Below are positions 26,576-34,723 of a DNA stretch of 64,000 bases, piece by piece; position 1 is the first letter of the stretch, and each line of letters begins with the position of its first letter. Source of the DNA: Pedococcus sp031456495. GTDB taxonomy: Bacteria; Actinomycetota; Actinomycetes; Actinomycetales; Dermatophilaceae. A model generated the notes under the pieces. It worked only from the letters and a program-made list of their open reading frames with translations, searched no databases and was not told the origin of the DNA. A program made the position numbers and the translations under genes. The stretch is taken from the NCBI RefSeq assembly GCF_031456495.1, contig NZ_JAVDUW010000001.1, positions 1,240,001 to 1,304,000 of the forward strand, read 5' to 3'.

Positions 26576-27400
26576 GTGGCAGCACCGCGTCGCGCCAGCC
26601 TTCGAAGGCGAGCCCCCGCGCCCGACGACCAGCCGGCAGCCGTCACGACGTGGACGGTCGTCGACGAGGGGGCCGTGCGCGCCGTGGAGTACGCGCCCCG
26701 GGGGCAGTCCCGCGCGCTCGTCTGCCTCCTGCCCGGGCTCAGCCTCACCGACTACGTCGCCCCGACCGCCCGCGCCCTGGCCGTCCGGGGCCTGCACTGC
26801 GCGGTGCTCGACCTCCCCGGCCTGGCGCGTCCGGCCCGCGTGACCGAGGCTCACCCCGCCCGTGCGGGCGAGTGGGCCGCCGCTTGGCTCCGGACCCGGC
26901 CGGTCGACCTGCCGCTGGTGCTGATGGGGCACTCGACCGGAGCGCTCGCGGCCCTGGCCGCCGCCACGACGACCACGACACCGCCCAGTCTGCTCGTCCT
27001 CGCGGGACCAGTCTTCGTGCCGGCCCACCGCCGGCTGTCGAGGCTGGCGCTGGCCGCACCGACGGCATACCGGCGCGAGTCGCCGCGGGAAGTGCCGGCC
27101 GCGCTGCGGCTGCTCCGGCACGCAGGCCGGACGGCATCGCTCGTCCGCTCGGCAGTTCACCTGCGACCGGAGGACCTCGTCGCCGGTGTGACCACGCCAC
27201 TGGTCCTGACCGCCGGTACCGCGGACGCCATGGCCCCGTGGCACTGGCTCGAGCACCTGCACGACAGGGCGACCGCAGCGCCCCGCAGGCGGGTGGTCGT
27301 GCTGCCCGGGTCGCACAACAACCTGTTCACCCACCCCGGCGAGGTCGCGGACCTCGTCGTCGCCGGGCTGGAACCGGAGCCTGGGCCGCCGCGCGCCTGA
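26576..27400 (+). CDS. Alpha/beta hydrolase
   Basis: 274 residues. The fold's triad is visible: Ser in MGHSTGALAAL (about 120), Asp in LTAGTADAMAPW (about 218) and His in LPGSHNN (about 251). The GTG at 26576 with GGAGGA six bases upstream was chosen over an upstream frame. The N-terminal 25 residues are basic. Substrate is unknown. The gene sits 85 bp ahead of a lipoprotein gene on the same strand. Confidence 0.8.
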   Translation: MAAPRRASLRRRAPAPDDQPAAVTTWTVVDEGAVRAVEYAPRGQSRALVCLLPGLSLTDYVAPTARALAVRGLHCAVLDLPGLARPARVTEAHPARAGEWAAAWLRTRPVDLPLVLMGHSTGALAALAAATTTTTPPSLLVLAGPVFVPAHRRLSRLALAAPTAYRRESPREVPAALRLLRHAGRTASLVRSAVHLRPEDLVAGVTTPLVLTAGTADAMAPWHWLEHLHDRATAAPRRRVVVLPGSHNNLFTHPGEVADLVVAGLEPEPGPPRA

Positions 27401-27485
27401 TCGCGCGGACACCGCATCCCGTGAACTGCCGGCTGTCCCACTGCGTCCTGACGGGTACCAGCCCAGCAGAACTCGAGGCACCCCA

Positions 27486-28088
27486 ATGTCCAGGTCATCC
27501 ACGTCCCGCACCCGCACCAGCGCAGCGGTCGCCGGCACCGCACTCACCGGAGCCCTCCTGCTCGCCGCCTGCGGGTCGAACGGCTCGTCCTCGTCCGGCG
27601 GCCTCTACGGCAACGCCCCGGCCGGCTCCGGCGCGTCGACGTCGAGCACGTCGGAATCGAGCAGCGCCGCCACGGGCGGCCGCTACGGCAAACCCCCGGC
27701 GGGCTCGAGCAGCGCCGCTGCGGCGTCGGGCGCGCCGACCACCGCCGACTCTCGCGTCGGCAGGATTCTCGTGACGGCGCAACGGATGACCATGTACGTG
27801 TTCGCCATCGACCCGCGTGGCCAGTCGCGATGCACCGGGTCGTGCGCCACGTACTGGCCACCCGTCCCGGCCAGCGACGCGCCCAAGCACCCCGTCGCCG
27901 GGATCACGGCCACCTTCGGCTCCATCACCCGCCCCGACGGCACCACGCAGCTCAGCGTCGACGGCTACCCGGTGTACACGTACGCCGGCGACAAGTCGCC
28001 GGGCGACGTCAACGGCCAGGGCGTCAACGCCTCGGGCGGACTGTGGTGGGCGTTGTCCCCCAACGGTTCCTGGGACAAGCGCAAGTGA
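27486..28088 (+). CDS. Secreted lipoprotein of the COG4315 type
   Basis: 200 residues. A lipoprotein signal with lipobox LAAC (Cys near 29) leads to a low-complexity Gly/Ser/Ala linker carrying two similar blocks, LYGNAPAGSG and RYGKPPAGSS. The folded part has two Y-x-(FWY)-x-x-D motifs, MYVFAID and VYTYAGD, that mark this family, and ends with GGLWWALSPNGSW. CTGSCATYWPP brings a Cys pair. The family is exported and of unknown function. It lies alone after the alpha/beta hydrolase gene. Confidence 0.85.
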   Translation: MSRSSTSRTRTSAAVAGTALTGALLLAACGSNGSSSSGGLYGNAPAGSGASTSSTSESSSAATGGRYGKPPAGSSSAAAASGAPTTADSRVGRILVTAQRMTMYVFAIDPRGQSRCTGSCATYWPPVPASDAPKHPVAGITATFGSITRPDGTTQLSVDGYPVYTYAGDKSPGDVNGQGVNASGGLWWALSPNGSWDKRK

Positions 28089-28167
28089 CCACTCCCCAGG
28101 CCTGACGAGACGCGGCCCCGGACGGGCCCGCGCCGGACGAAGGTGAGCCGAGCGGGGCGACCGGACG

Positions 28168-28731
28168 GTGGACGCGCCGGCGCCGGAGGTGGACCGTGGT
28201 GAGGTGGCACTCCCGGACCAGCAGCGCGCGGCCCTCACCTGGGTCGCCGAGGACTTCGACGCCCTGGTGGGCGGCGCACGAGTGGACGAGCTCGGCCGCC
28301 CGACGCAGGGCACGCGGTGGACCAACGAGCAGCTGCTGTTCCACATGTGGTTCGGACAGCGGATCGCGCGGGCGTTCGTGCCGATGCTGGGCGGCTTCTC
28401 CCGGCTACCGCCGCGGGCGTCGGTCGGCTGGTCGCACCTGCTGGGCGCCCTCACCCGGCCCTACGACTGGGTGAACTTCGCCGCGCCGGTGGCCGGCACC
28501 AGGGTCGTGCCGCTGCGTCGCGTCCGTCAGTGGATGCACCAGGACACCGACTGGCTGGTGGGCTGGGGTGACAGGGCGTCCGCCGAGGAGCTGGCGCGCG
28601 GGATGACGGTGCCGGTCTCGTGGGACCCGTACTTCATCCCGTGGATGAGCCGCCTGGACGTGCTGGAGTGGGCGCCGAAGCACTACCGCCACCACCGGGC
28701 CCAGCTGACCCTCGACGCGACCCCGGACTGA
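28168..28731 (+). CDS. DinB-like domain protein
   Basis: 187 residues with a four-helix DinB-like layout: a helix carrying LLFHMWFGQRIARAF (His about 58) and a last helix with PKHYRHHRAQLT, so the metal-binding His set is plausible. Members of this superfamily include mycothiol-dependent maleylpyruvate isomerases and other thiol-linked enzymes, which would fit the mycothiol enzyme found at 60 kb; the substrate is not known. The start is GTG 28168 without a clear ribosome site. Confidence 0.65.
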   Translation: MDAPAPEVDRGEVALPDQQRAALTWVAEDFDALVGGARVDELGRPTQGTRWTNEQLLFHMWFGQRIARAFVPMLGGFSRLPPRASVGWSHLLGALTRPYDWVNFAAPVAGTRVVPLRRVRQWMHQDTDWLVGWGDRASAEELARGMTVPVSWDPYFIPWMSRLDVLEWAPKHYRHHRAQLTLDATPD

Positions 28732-28767
28732 GAGACCCACCCCGCGGACGCCCCCGGTGGGCGCCGT

Positions 28768-28834
28768 CCGGACGCGCCGCTGGGCCAGCTCCCCGGACGC
28801 GCCGCTGGACCAGCCGCCCCGGACGCGCCGCTGG
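28768..28834. repeat. Three near-copies of a 25-bp tandem repeat
   Basis: CCGGACGCGCCGCTGG begins at 28768, 28793 and 28819 (period 25-26 bp) between the DinB gene and arsC, in the shared downstream region of convergent genes. Confidence 0.75.
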
Positions 28835-28846
28835 GCAGCCGTCGGG

Positions 28847-29269
28847 TCAGCTCGTGCGCGCCACCGGTATGCCGAGCTCGCCCAGCAACGTGGTGACGCG
28901 CGCCCTGATCTCGTCCCGTATCGGGCGCACGGCGTCGACGCCCTGCCCCGCGGGGTCGTCGAGCTCCCAGTCGAGGTAGCGCTTGCCCGGGTAGAACGGG
29001 CAGGCGTCCCCGCACCCCATGGTGATCACGACGTCCGAGGCCTGCACCGCCTCCGGCGTCAGGAGCTTCGGGGTCTCGCCGGCGAGGTCGATGCCCTCCT
29101 CGAGCATGGCCTCGCGCACGGCCGGGTTGATGCTGTCGGCAGGCGCCGAGCCGGCCGAGCGCACCTCCACCCGGCCGCCGGACAGGTGGGCGGTGTAGGC
29201 AGCGGCCATCTGCGAGCGCCCCGCGTTGTGGACGCACACGTAGAGGACGGACGGTCGCTGGTCGCTCAT
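28847..29269 (-). CDS. arsC: Arsenate reductase, low-molecular-weight phosphatase type
   Basis: 140 residues. The P-loop CVHNAGRS supplies Cys12 and Arg18, and two more cysteines, Cys86 and Cys90 in MGCGDACPF, are placed for the disulfide relay of thioredoxin- or mycoredoxin-linked ArsC, although closer together than in plasmid pI258 ArsC. DDPAGQGVDAVRPIRDEI matches the family. It reduces arsenate to arsenite for export by the ACR3 pump. Its ATG overlaps the ACR3 stop (ATGA); it is the last gene of arsM-acr3-arsC. Confidence 0.93.
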   Translation of the reverse strand: MSDQRPSVLYVCVHNAGRSQMAAAYTAHLSGGRVEVRSAGSAPADSINPAVREAMLEEGIDLAGETPKLLTPEAVQASDVVITMGCGDACPFYPGKRYLDWELDDPAGQGVDAVRPIRDEIRARVTTLLGELGIPVARTS

Positions 29270-30363
29270 CGGGTCGGCTCCTCGGGGGTGGCGTGCGGGT
29301 AGCGGTTCCTCAGGGCGAGGCTGACATAGACGAGCGCGACCAGGACCGGGACCTCGATCAGCGGACCGACAACCCCTGCCAGGGCCTGGCCCGACGTGAC
29401 TCCGAAGGTGGCGATCGCGACCGCGATGGCGAGCTCGAAGTTGTTGCCCGCAGCGGTGAACGCCAACGTGGTGGTTCGCTCGTAGGTGAGGCCCAGGGCC
29501 CTGCCCAGCAGGTAGCCGCCACCCCACATCAGGGCGAAGTACGCCAGCAGGGGCAGGGCGATCCGGGCCACGTCGAGCGGTCGGCTGGTGATCTGCTCGC
29601 CCTGGAGCGCGAAGAGGATGACGATGGTGAAGAGCAGTCCGTAGAGCGCCCAGGGGCCGACGCGAGGAAGGAACGAGTGCTCGTAGCGGTCGCGCCCGAC
29701 GCGTCGCTCCCCCAGGCGACGGCTGAGGTAGCCGGCGAGCAGCGGGATGCCCAGGAAGACCAGGACGCTCTTGGCGATCTGCCACGGCGAGACGTCCAGG
29801 CTCGACTGGTCCAGCCCGAGCCACCCCGGGAGCACGGACAGGTAGAACCACCCCAGCGCAGCGAACGCGACGACCTGGAACAGCGAGTTGAGGGCGACGA
29901 GCACCGCCGCGGCCTCACGGTCGCCGCACGCCAGGTCGTTCCAGATGATGACCATCGCGATGCACCGGGCGAGACCGACGATGATCAGGCCGGTGCGGTA
30001 CTCCGGCAGGTCCGGCAGCAGCAGCCACGCGAGGGTGAACATGAGCGCCGGGCCGACCAGCCAGTTCAGGACGAGGCTGGAGACGAGCATGCGCCGGTCT
30101 GCGGTCACGGTGTCGAGCCGGTCGTAGCGGACCTTCGCCAGCACCGGGTACATCATCACGAGCAGCCCGACCGCGATCGGCAGCGAGACGCCGTCGACCT
30201 GCACCGCCGACAGCGCGCCAGCCAGCCCAGGGACCAGGCGCCCCAGGGCCAGGCCGGCGGCCATCGCGGCCAGGATCCACACCGGCAGGAAGCGGTCGAG
30301 CGTGGAGAGCCGCGCCGCGACCGCCGACTGCGGGCGGCTGGTGGTGGGCGTGGGTGCGGTCAC
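29266..30363 (-). CDS. Arsenite efflux transporter ACR3
   Basis: 365 residues with ten predicted membrane helices in the bile-acid/ACR3 fold. The Cys of IIVGLARCIAMVIIWNDLACGD (about 130-151) and the Pro/Glu region EVPVLVALVYVSL are features of ACR3 pumps. It expels arsenite across the plasma membrane. The GTG start overlaps the stop of arsM as GTGA and its own stop overlaps arsC, so all three are translationally coupled. Confidence 0.94.
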   Translation of the reverse strand: MTAPTPTTSRPQSAVAARLSTLDRFLPVWILAAMAAGLALGRLVPGLAGALSAVQVDGVSLPIAVGLLVMMYPVLAKVRYDRLDTVTADRRMLVSSLVLNWLVGPALMFTLAWLLLPDLPEYRTGLIIVGLARCIAMVIIWNDLACGDREAAAVLVALNSLFQVVAFAALGWFYLSVLPGWLGLDQSSLDVSPWQIAKSVLVFLGIPLLAGYLSRRLGERRVGRDRYEHSFLPRVGPWALYGLLFTIVILFALQGEQITSRPLDVARIALPLLAYFALMWGGGYLLGRALGLTYERTTTLAFTAAGNNFELAIAVAIATFGVTSGQALAGVVGPLIEVPVLVALVYVSLALRNRYPHATPEEPTR

Positions 30364-31235
30364 GGCTTGCGCGCCCGCACGAACGCACTGGCGAACGCGC
30401 CGTCCAGCGCGGCGACCAGCTCGGGGAGCGCCATCCCGTCCGGCAGCTCGGCCACGTCGGTCACCTCGGCCATCGCCTCGAGGTCGTCGCGGGAGTACTC
30501 CCGGGTCACCTCGACCGAGGCGTCCTCGAAGCCGGCGGCGGTGAGCTTCTCGACGAACTCGTGGTCGCGCAGGGCACCGGAGATGCACCCCGTCCACAAC
30601 CGCACCACGCCGCGCAGCTCCTGCGGGATGTCGCGCAGCAGGACGATGTCGGACACCGCGAACCGCCCCTGCGGCCGCAGCACCCGGTAGGCCTCGCGCA
30701 GGGCCGTGTCCTTGTCCGGGGAGAGGTTGATGACGCAGTTGGAGATGACGACGTCGACCGAGGCGTCCGGCAGCGGCACGTCCTCGATGGTGCCCTTGAC
30801 GAACCGGGCGTTCTCGACCCCCGCCTCGGCCTGGTTGCGGCGCGCCAGCTCCAGCATCTCGTCGGTCATGTCGAGCCCGTATGCCGTGCCGCCCGGGGCC
30901 ACGCGGCGGGCGGACAGCAGGACGTCGAGCCCTCCGCCGGACCCGAGGTCGAGGACGTCCTCGCCGGGGTTCAGCTCGGCCAGGGCGGTCGGGTTGCCGC
31001 ACCCCAGGGAGGCGGCCAGGGCCGTCTCGGACGGGGTCTGCGTGCCCTCGTACAGGTTGGAGCTGATCGGGTCGACCGCCGTCGCGGTGGACCCGCAGCA
31101 GCCGCCCCCACCGCAGCACACCGACTCCGGCTGGCCGGTGAGCAGGCTCGTCGCCGACGCGGCATACCGCTCCCGCACCGCCTCACGGACCTGCTCGTCG
31201 TCCATCTGCTCGGGTGCCCTCTCCTGCAGTGCCAT
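30360..31235 (-). CDS. arsM: Arsenite S-adenosylmethionine methyltransferase
   Basis: 291 residues. SAM-binding motif LDLGSGGGLDVLLSA (95-109) and the three conserved arsenite-binding cysteines Cys79 (SLGCGNP), Cys167 (SNCVINL) and Cys217 (WTGCISG). An extra cluster CCGGGGCC (40-47) near the N-terminus may also bind arsenic and is seen in bacterial ArsM. It methylates arsenite. AAGGAG lies six bases before the ATG. It is the first gene of the operon, divergent from arsR. Confidence 0.95.
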   Translation of the reverse strand: MALQERAPEQMDDEQVREAVRERYAASATSLLTGQPESVCCGGGGCCGSTATAVDPISSNLYEGTQTPSETALAASLGCGNPTALAELNPGEDVLDLGSGGGLDVLLSARRVAPGGTAYGLDMTDEMLELARRNQAEAGVENARFVKGTIEDVPLPDASVDVVISNCVINLSPDKDTALREAYRVLRPQGRFAVSDIVLLRDIPQELRGVVRLWTGCISGALRDHEFVEKLTAAGFEDASVEVTREYSRDDLEAMAEVTDVAELPDGMALPELVAALDGAFASAFVRARKP

Positions 31236-31258
31236 GGCGCGCTCCTTGGTTTGATGAT

Positions 31259-31295
31259 TGTCGAATCAGCGTCAGCATGGTCCTTTGATTCGACA
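31259..31295. promoter_or_regulatory. Operator in the arsM-arsR divergent region
   Basis: TGTCGAATCA (31259-31268) and TGATTCGACA (31286-31295) are perfect 10-bp inverted arms 17 nt apart. They lie in the 77-bp gap between divergent arsM and arsR and are the likely ArsR sites; TTTGAT-type half sites recur near both. Confidence 0.7.
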
Positions 31296-31312
31296 TCTGT
31301 CAAGATAGTGGC

Positions 31313-31654
31313 ATGGCCGTTGTCGAGTCAGAGCCGAAGGTCCGTGAGGCCAGCTGCTGCGGCATGGCCACCTCGCCCGTGACGGTGGCGGATGCCGAGC
31401 GCCTGGCTCCGATGTTCAAGGCCCTCGGCGACCCTGTCCGGCTCCAGATGGTGTCGATGATCGCGGCGAGCCCCGAGCTGTGCGTCTGCGAGATCACGCC
31501 GGCCTTCGACCTGTCGTCGGGGACGATCTCGCACCACCTGAGGACGCTGCGCCAGGCCGGGCTGGTCGACTGCGAGCGCCGTGGCACCTTCGTCTACTAC
31601 TGGATCCGGCCCGAGGCTCTCGAGTCGCTGTCGGCCCTCCTGTCCAAGGCCTGA
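31313..31654 (+). CDS. arsR: ArsR family arsenic-responsive repressor
   Basis: 113 residues. The winged helix-turn-helix carries the arsenite sensor CVC in ELCVCEITPAFDLSSGTISHHLRTL (about 57-80), plus an N-terminal CC pair (ASCCGM, 14-19) that may add a third ligand, as in some type-2 or three-Cys ArsR. It should leave the operator when arsenite binds and let arsM-acr3-arsC and itself be expressed. The ATG at 31313 has CAAGAT 6 nt upstream, so it may be leaderless. The left end of the integrated element begins 108 bp after its stop. Confidence 0.93.
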   Translation: MAVVESEPKVREASCCGMATSPVTVADAERLAPMFKALGDPVRLQMVSMIAASPELCVCEITPAFDLSSGTISHHLRTLRQAGLVDCERRGTFVYYWIRPEALESLSALLSKA

Positions 31655-31761
31655 CCGACCGGCACCCACGCGGGACGTACGAGCGGCCACCACAGCCGTG
31701 GAGACCTCCTGACCCACGGCCCTCCCCGTCAGCCGAGCAGCCCGGGGGTGCGCGCTGTCGA

Positions 31762-31800
31762 AGAGCCGGCGATGGGACTCGAACCCACAACCCCCTGTTT
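31762..31800. repeat. attL: displaced 3' fragment of tRNA-Thr
   Basis: 39 bases identical to 42741-42779. They cover the tRNA from its 3' end up to the base next to the anticodon, then diverge at once. It cannot be a gene: the 5' half, including the anticodon, is absent. Confidence 0.93.
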
Positions 31801-31910
31801 GTCTGCCCGGGGGTTCTGGCGGCTTCGGATCGTGGCGCTGGTCATGCTTCTGAGCACGAAATCAGTCCAGCTTGTTGCGGCAGGACGTAGACGTCTCGGT
31901 CGGTCTCGGG

Positions 31911-31935
31911 CTCAAAGCGTGGGGCAAAGTGATGG
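31911..31935. repeat. 25-bp direct repeat, left copy (putative integrase arm site)
   Basis: CTCAAAGCGTGGGGCAAAGT and the next five bases are identical to 42670-42694 at the other end of the element. The unit itself has two CAAAG steps. It is 111 bp inside attL. Confidence 0.75.
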
Positions 31936-32145
31936 GTTGCGGTGCTTGGCAACCACGCGGGTTTGCGCAGTGACCTCGAGCCCAGGCGGCTGGGAGGTGT
32001 CCGGCTGCGATGCCGGTGCGGGAGCTGGCCGAACGGGTCTGCGAACCAGGTGCGCGGCCGAGGTGAGGGCTGGGGCTTGCGGCAGCCAGGCACGCGCCGG
32101 CCCCTGCCGTCACCAGCGCAGTAAAGGGTGATCGTCGCCCGAGCT

Positions 32146-32190
32146 GAGAGCAGCGTCCTGGTACTGGTCCGGGGCGCTGCTCTCTTTCTC
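32146..32190 (+). terminator. Terminator-like hairpin in the left arm
   Basis: GAGAGCAGCG / CGCTGCTCTC, a perfect 10-bp stem with a 19-nt loop, followed by TTTCTC. No gene is recognised upstream on the plus strand. Confidence 0.5.
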
Positions 32191-32487
32191 GTTGGCGTGG
32201 GGTGCGGTGGGGTGCGCGAGGACGGCGCGCCAGCGCCGCCCGCAGCGCGGGGCCCCATCGCGGGGTCCCACGCCGCCGCGGCGGAGCCGCGGCCTTGAAC
32301 CAGTAAAGAAACTCCTCACCGAAGCACCGCAGATCGCGCGAACTAAGCCCCCAGGGTCGCTGAGATGCCCACGCGCGTCCCTTCGCCGTCTGCTGGCCCG
32401 TGTTGGTGACATTCCCGTCATGCCGAGATCCGTTGGGCCCCTTCTGGGTGCCGAGACACCAGAACGATCAACTGACTGGATTGCTGC

Positions 32488-32664
32488 GTGACCGTGATGT
32501 GTTGCTTCTGCGGTGAGGGGCTTGATGAGGTCTGGGCAACGAACATGACAATCACCGCACTGCGGTTGCCCGGCGAAACACAAGGGCTCTACTGCCACGG
32601 GCAGTGCCTCATCTCGCGGCTTCACCCGTCAGCGCCGTTCCACCCAAGGATCGACGACGCCTGA
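32488..32664 (+). CDS. Small zinc-ribbon-like protein
   Basis: 58 codons, found by reading the frame directly. The protein starts MCCFCGEGLDEV (from the ATG at 32497; GTG starts at 32488 and 32494 are possible) and has a second cysteine set in GLYCHGQCLISRLHPSAPF. CxxC plus CxxxC with nearby His makes a small zinc-binding fold likely. Similar short proteins ending in a Cys/His pair and LHPS-type tail are common in actinobacterial accessory DNA, and their role is unknown to me. The base composition is lower in GC than the chromosome around the element. Confidence 0.6.
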   Translation: MTVMCCFCGEGLDEVWATNMTITALRLPGETQGLYCHGQCLISRLHPSAPFHPRIDDA

Positions 32665-32795
32665 GAGGCCCTAGCAGAACAATCCAAGCAAGCCGTGCTC
32701 GCTCATGCCGCTGTCAGGCATTGCGGAGGTCGCTAGCTGATGTCGACCTTCTCGTCGAGAGCTTGAACAACATCCGGTAACCCTCAGTTGGGCTC

Positions 32796-33332
32796 TCACA
32801 CGAAGTCGGCCCGAATCAAGTCCTCAATCATGGCCGGATTGGAGAACGCAACACCGTTCTGCTCCATCCATGCGACCCACGCTGCAAAGCCGCCCTCTGC
32901 CAGTCGCAGCCCGTCAATAGTCTGGGCCCGAAGGTCGTCAATAGGCCCATATCCGATGAGCACGGACTTGCCTCCACGGTCGCTGCGGTTCTCCACCACA
33001 AGTGCCGTCCGCTGCTGGTCACCGCGTCGGCGCAGGTGCTTGGCCGTGTTCGAGTAATCCCGACAGAGTGCGAGCATCGGGTCCTCCATCGCAGCGTCGA
33101 CCTCGGCCTTACCGATGTGCGCCAAAGTCTCGTCGTTGAGGAACGCGTCCCACATGTGATGGAGGAAGATGAGGCACCCATCGACCACAGCCTCGACGTC
33201 GAGGTTGCCCATGGGATCATCCACTGAATAGACGCGACGTAACCTGCCCACCGACCGCGCGACACGGATCCACGCCGCCTCCCACGAGTATGGGCCGTTG
33301 CGAATGATCGAGACACCCACCACGCCCGTCAC
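32796..33332 (-). CDS. Hypothetical protein of the element
   Basis: 178 residues from a GTG start at 33330-33332. It is rich in helix formers; the clearest block is CLIFLHHMWDAFLND (about 53-67) and CRDYSNTAKHLRRRGDQQRTALVVEN (about 89-114). That NxxKHxxR pattern occurs in a widespread group of small uncharacterised bacterial proteins. A possible nuclease or HEPN-like fold was considered but the R-to-H spacing does not fit. Its codon use is visibly less GC-biased than that of the chromosome genes, supporting transfer. It is followed by no other gene on its strand. Confidence 0.6.
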   Translation of the reverse strand: MTGVVGVSIIRNGPYSWEAAWIRVARSVGRLRRVYSVDDPMGNLDVEAVVDGCLIFLHHMWDAFLNDETLAHIGKAEVDAAMEDPMLALCRDYSNTAKHLRRRGDQQRTALVVENRSDRGGKSVLIGYGPIDDLRAQTIDGLRLAEGGFAAWVAWMEQNGVAFSNPAMIEDLIRADFV

Positions 33333-33619
33333 CGTAACGGCAAGCCGCAGCGAGTCACGACGCTTTGATGCGGGGTGGTGTGAACGAATCGAAGAGACGG
33401 CACTAAGCGTCGAACTGACGGTGATGGATAAGCACCGGAGGTCCTCATCTGCCGCCTGCGGGCGTGCGTCTTCAGCTGCTGCGGGCTACCTGGTGCCGCT
33501 CTCATAGCAATCCCTTGGCCCCGAGATCGGTTGGAGCGCCGCGATCGCCAGATCTGTGCGCGGCGCTCAGCGTCAGGCATCCAAGAACTCCTGTAAACCG
33601 CCGTAGAGCATTTGGCCCG
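33333..33619. other. Gap between the hypothetical gene and the LacI regulator
   Basis: 287 bp with no supported gene, hairpin or motif; small ORFs here lack coding bias. Confidence 0.5.
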
Positions 33620-34723
33620 TCAGACGTTGGTGACCTCATGGGATGCAGGCCCCCGCGTTGTGGGTGCGGGCCCAGTGGAGTCGCGCACGACAAGGGTTCC
33701 TTGCAGTTGTTGGTGTGGGCGCTGGTCCTCGCCGCGGATCGCCGCGACCAGGTAGTCGCCGGCGAGCCGCCCCTTGGCCTCGATCGGCTGCCGCACGGTG
33801 GTGAGCCGGGGGTTGGCCCACTCGGCCTCGGGTTGGTCGTCGTAGCCGGCGACAGAGACGTCGCCGGGGACGTTGAGGCCGAGGCTTGCCATGGCGTCGA
33901 GGGCACCGATGGCCAGAATGTCGCTGAAGGCGACAACCGCAGTGGGCGGGTCATCGCGGTTCATGATGTCCAGCGCCGCGGTGTAGCCACCGGATCGGGT
34001 GCAGGGTGCCTCGACGATCATCACCTCGGGACTCTCGAGGGAGAGCCCGACCTCGGCCAGTGCGGTGGCTGCGCCGTCGAGGCGTCGGCGCAGAGGGCCG
34101 CGGTAGCCCTCTTCGGTCCGCGTGGGTCCGGAGTCGAACAACAGGAACGCGATCCGGGTGTGCCCGAGCTGCGTCAGGTGGCGGACGAGTTCGTAGGCGC
34201 CCTGTTGGTCGTCGGCGGTGATGGTTGGGACGTCGAGACCGGCGTCGGAGTCCACGAGGACGAACGGGACTCCGCGGCGCTGGAGCTCGGCAACCTCTCC
34301 GCGGTCGGATTCAAGCCCGGTGACGATGAACCCGTCGACGGCTGCGTACGGGATCGCCTTGAGCATGGAGCTGCGCAGCGGAGGGCAGAGCAGCAGGGTC
34401 ATGCCCTCCTGCTGGCATACCTGGCCCACGCCGGTGAGGAACTGGGCGTAGTAGGGGTTCTGCATGACCTGGGAGATATCCTGCGGCAGCAGCAACCCGA
34501 GGGTTCCGGTGCGACCGCTCTTGAGCATGCGGGCCAGGGGATCCGGGCTGTACCCGAGTTCGGCGGCCGCTTGCAGGATTCGTTCCCGGGTGCCGTCGGA
34601 CAGGCGGGCGGGATCGTTGAAGGCGAAGGAGACAGCTGTCCGGGAGACGCCGGCAGCCTTGGCCACGTCGGCGCTGGTGGTGCGGGACGCCCCGGCCCTG
34701 CGGTCAGCGGATGAGTTCGACAA
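33620..34723 (-). CDS. LacI family repressor of the element's sugar operon
   Basis: 367 residues. DNA-binding headpiece SADVAKAAGVSRTAVSFAFND followed by the hinge (PDPLARMLKSGRTGTLGLLLP) and a periplasmic-binding-like sugar domain. The only usable start is TTG at 34721-34723, inside the end of the GH13 gene, giving a 20-bp overlap, so it is the last gene of the operon it controls. Its likely operator is the 22-bp palindrome upstream of the binding-protein gene. The inducer is probably a maltodextrin or related sugar. The TTG start and terminal position should keep its level low. Confidence 0.88.
   Translation of the reverse strand: MSNSSADRRAGASRTTSADVAKAAGVSRTAVSFAFNDPARLSDGTRERILQAAAELGYSPDPLARMLKSGRTGTLGLLLPQDISQVMQNPYYAQFLTGVGQVCQQEGMTLLLCPPLRSSMLKAIPYAAVDGFIVTGLESDRGEVAELQRRGVPFVLVDSDAGLDVPTITADDQQGAYELVRHLTQLGHTRIAFLLFDSGPTRTEEGYRGPLRRRLDGAATALAEVGLSLESPEVMIVEAPCTRSGGYTAALDIMNRDDPPTAVVAFSDILAIGALDAMASLGLNVPGDVSVAGYDDQPEAEWANPRLTTVRQPIEAKGRLAGDYLVAAIRGEDQRPHQQLQGTLVVRDSTGPAPTTRGPASHEVTNV

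Larger units (their letters stand above)
31801..32487. other. Left arm of the element, without a convincing gene
   Basis: 687 bp. Open frames here show no coding bias or recognised motif. The stretch holds one copy of the 25-bp arm repeat (31911-31935), a terminator-like hairpin (32146-32184) and a very GC-rich block at 32215-32300. A decayed gene or a regulatory region of the element is likely. Confidence 0.5.

Noticed and set aside
31762..31800. Second tRNA-Thr
   Set aside because: Only the 3' 37 bases are present; the anticodon and 5' half are missing.
31748..32131. A frame reading through the attL tRNA fragment that resembles the 'MGLEPTTPC' start of many annotated proteins
   Set aside because: That peptide is an artefact of translating the tRNA T-arm; there is no gene.
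32110..32625. A 171-codon minus-strand frame in the left arm
   Set aside because: No domain, odd composition, and it overlaps the more convincing Cys-rich small gene and a terminator.
32796..33332. HEPN ribonuclease toxin
   Set aside because: Seven residues separate the candidate Arg and His, beyond the R-x4-6-H pattern, and no antitoxin partner adjoins it.
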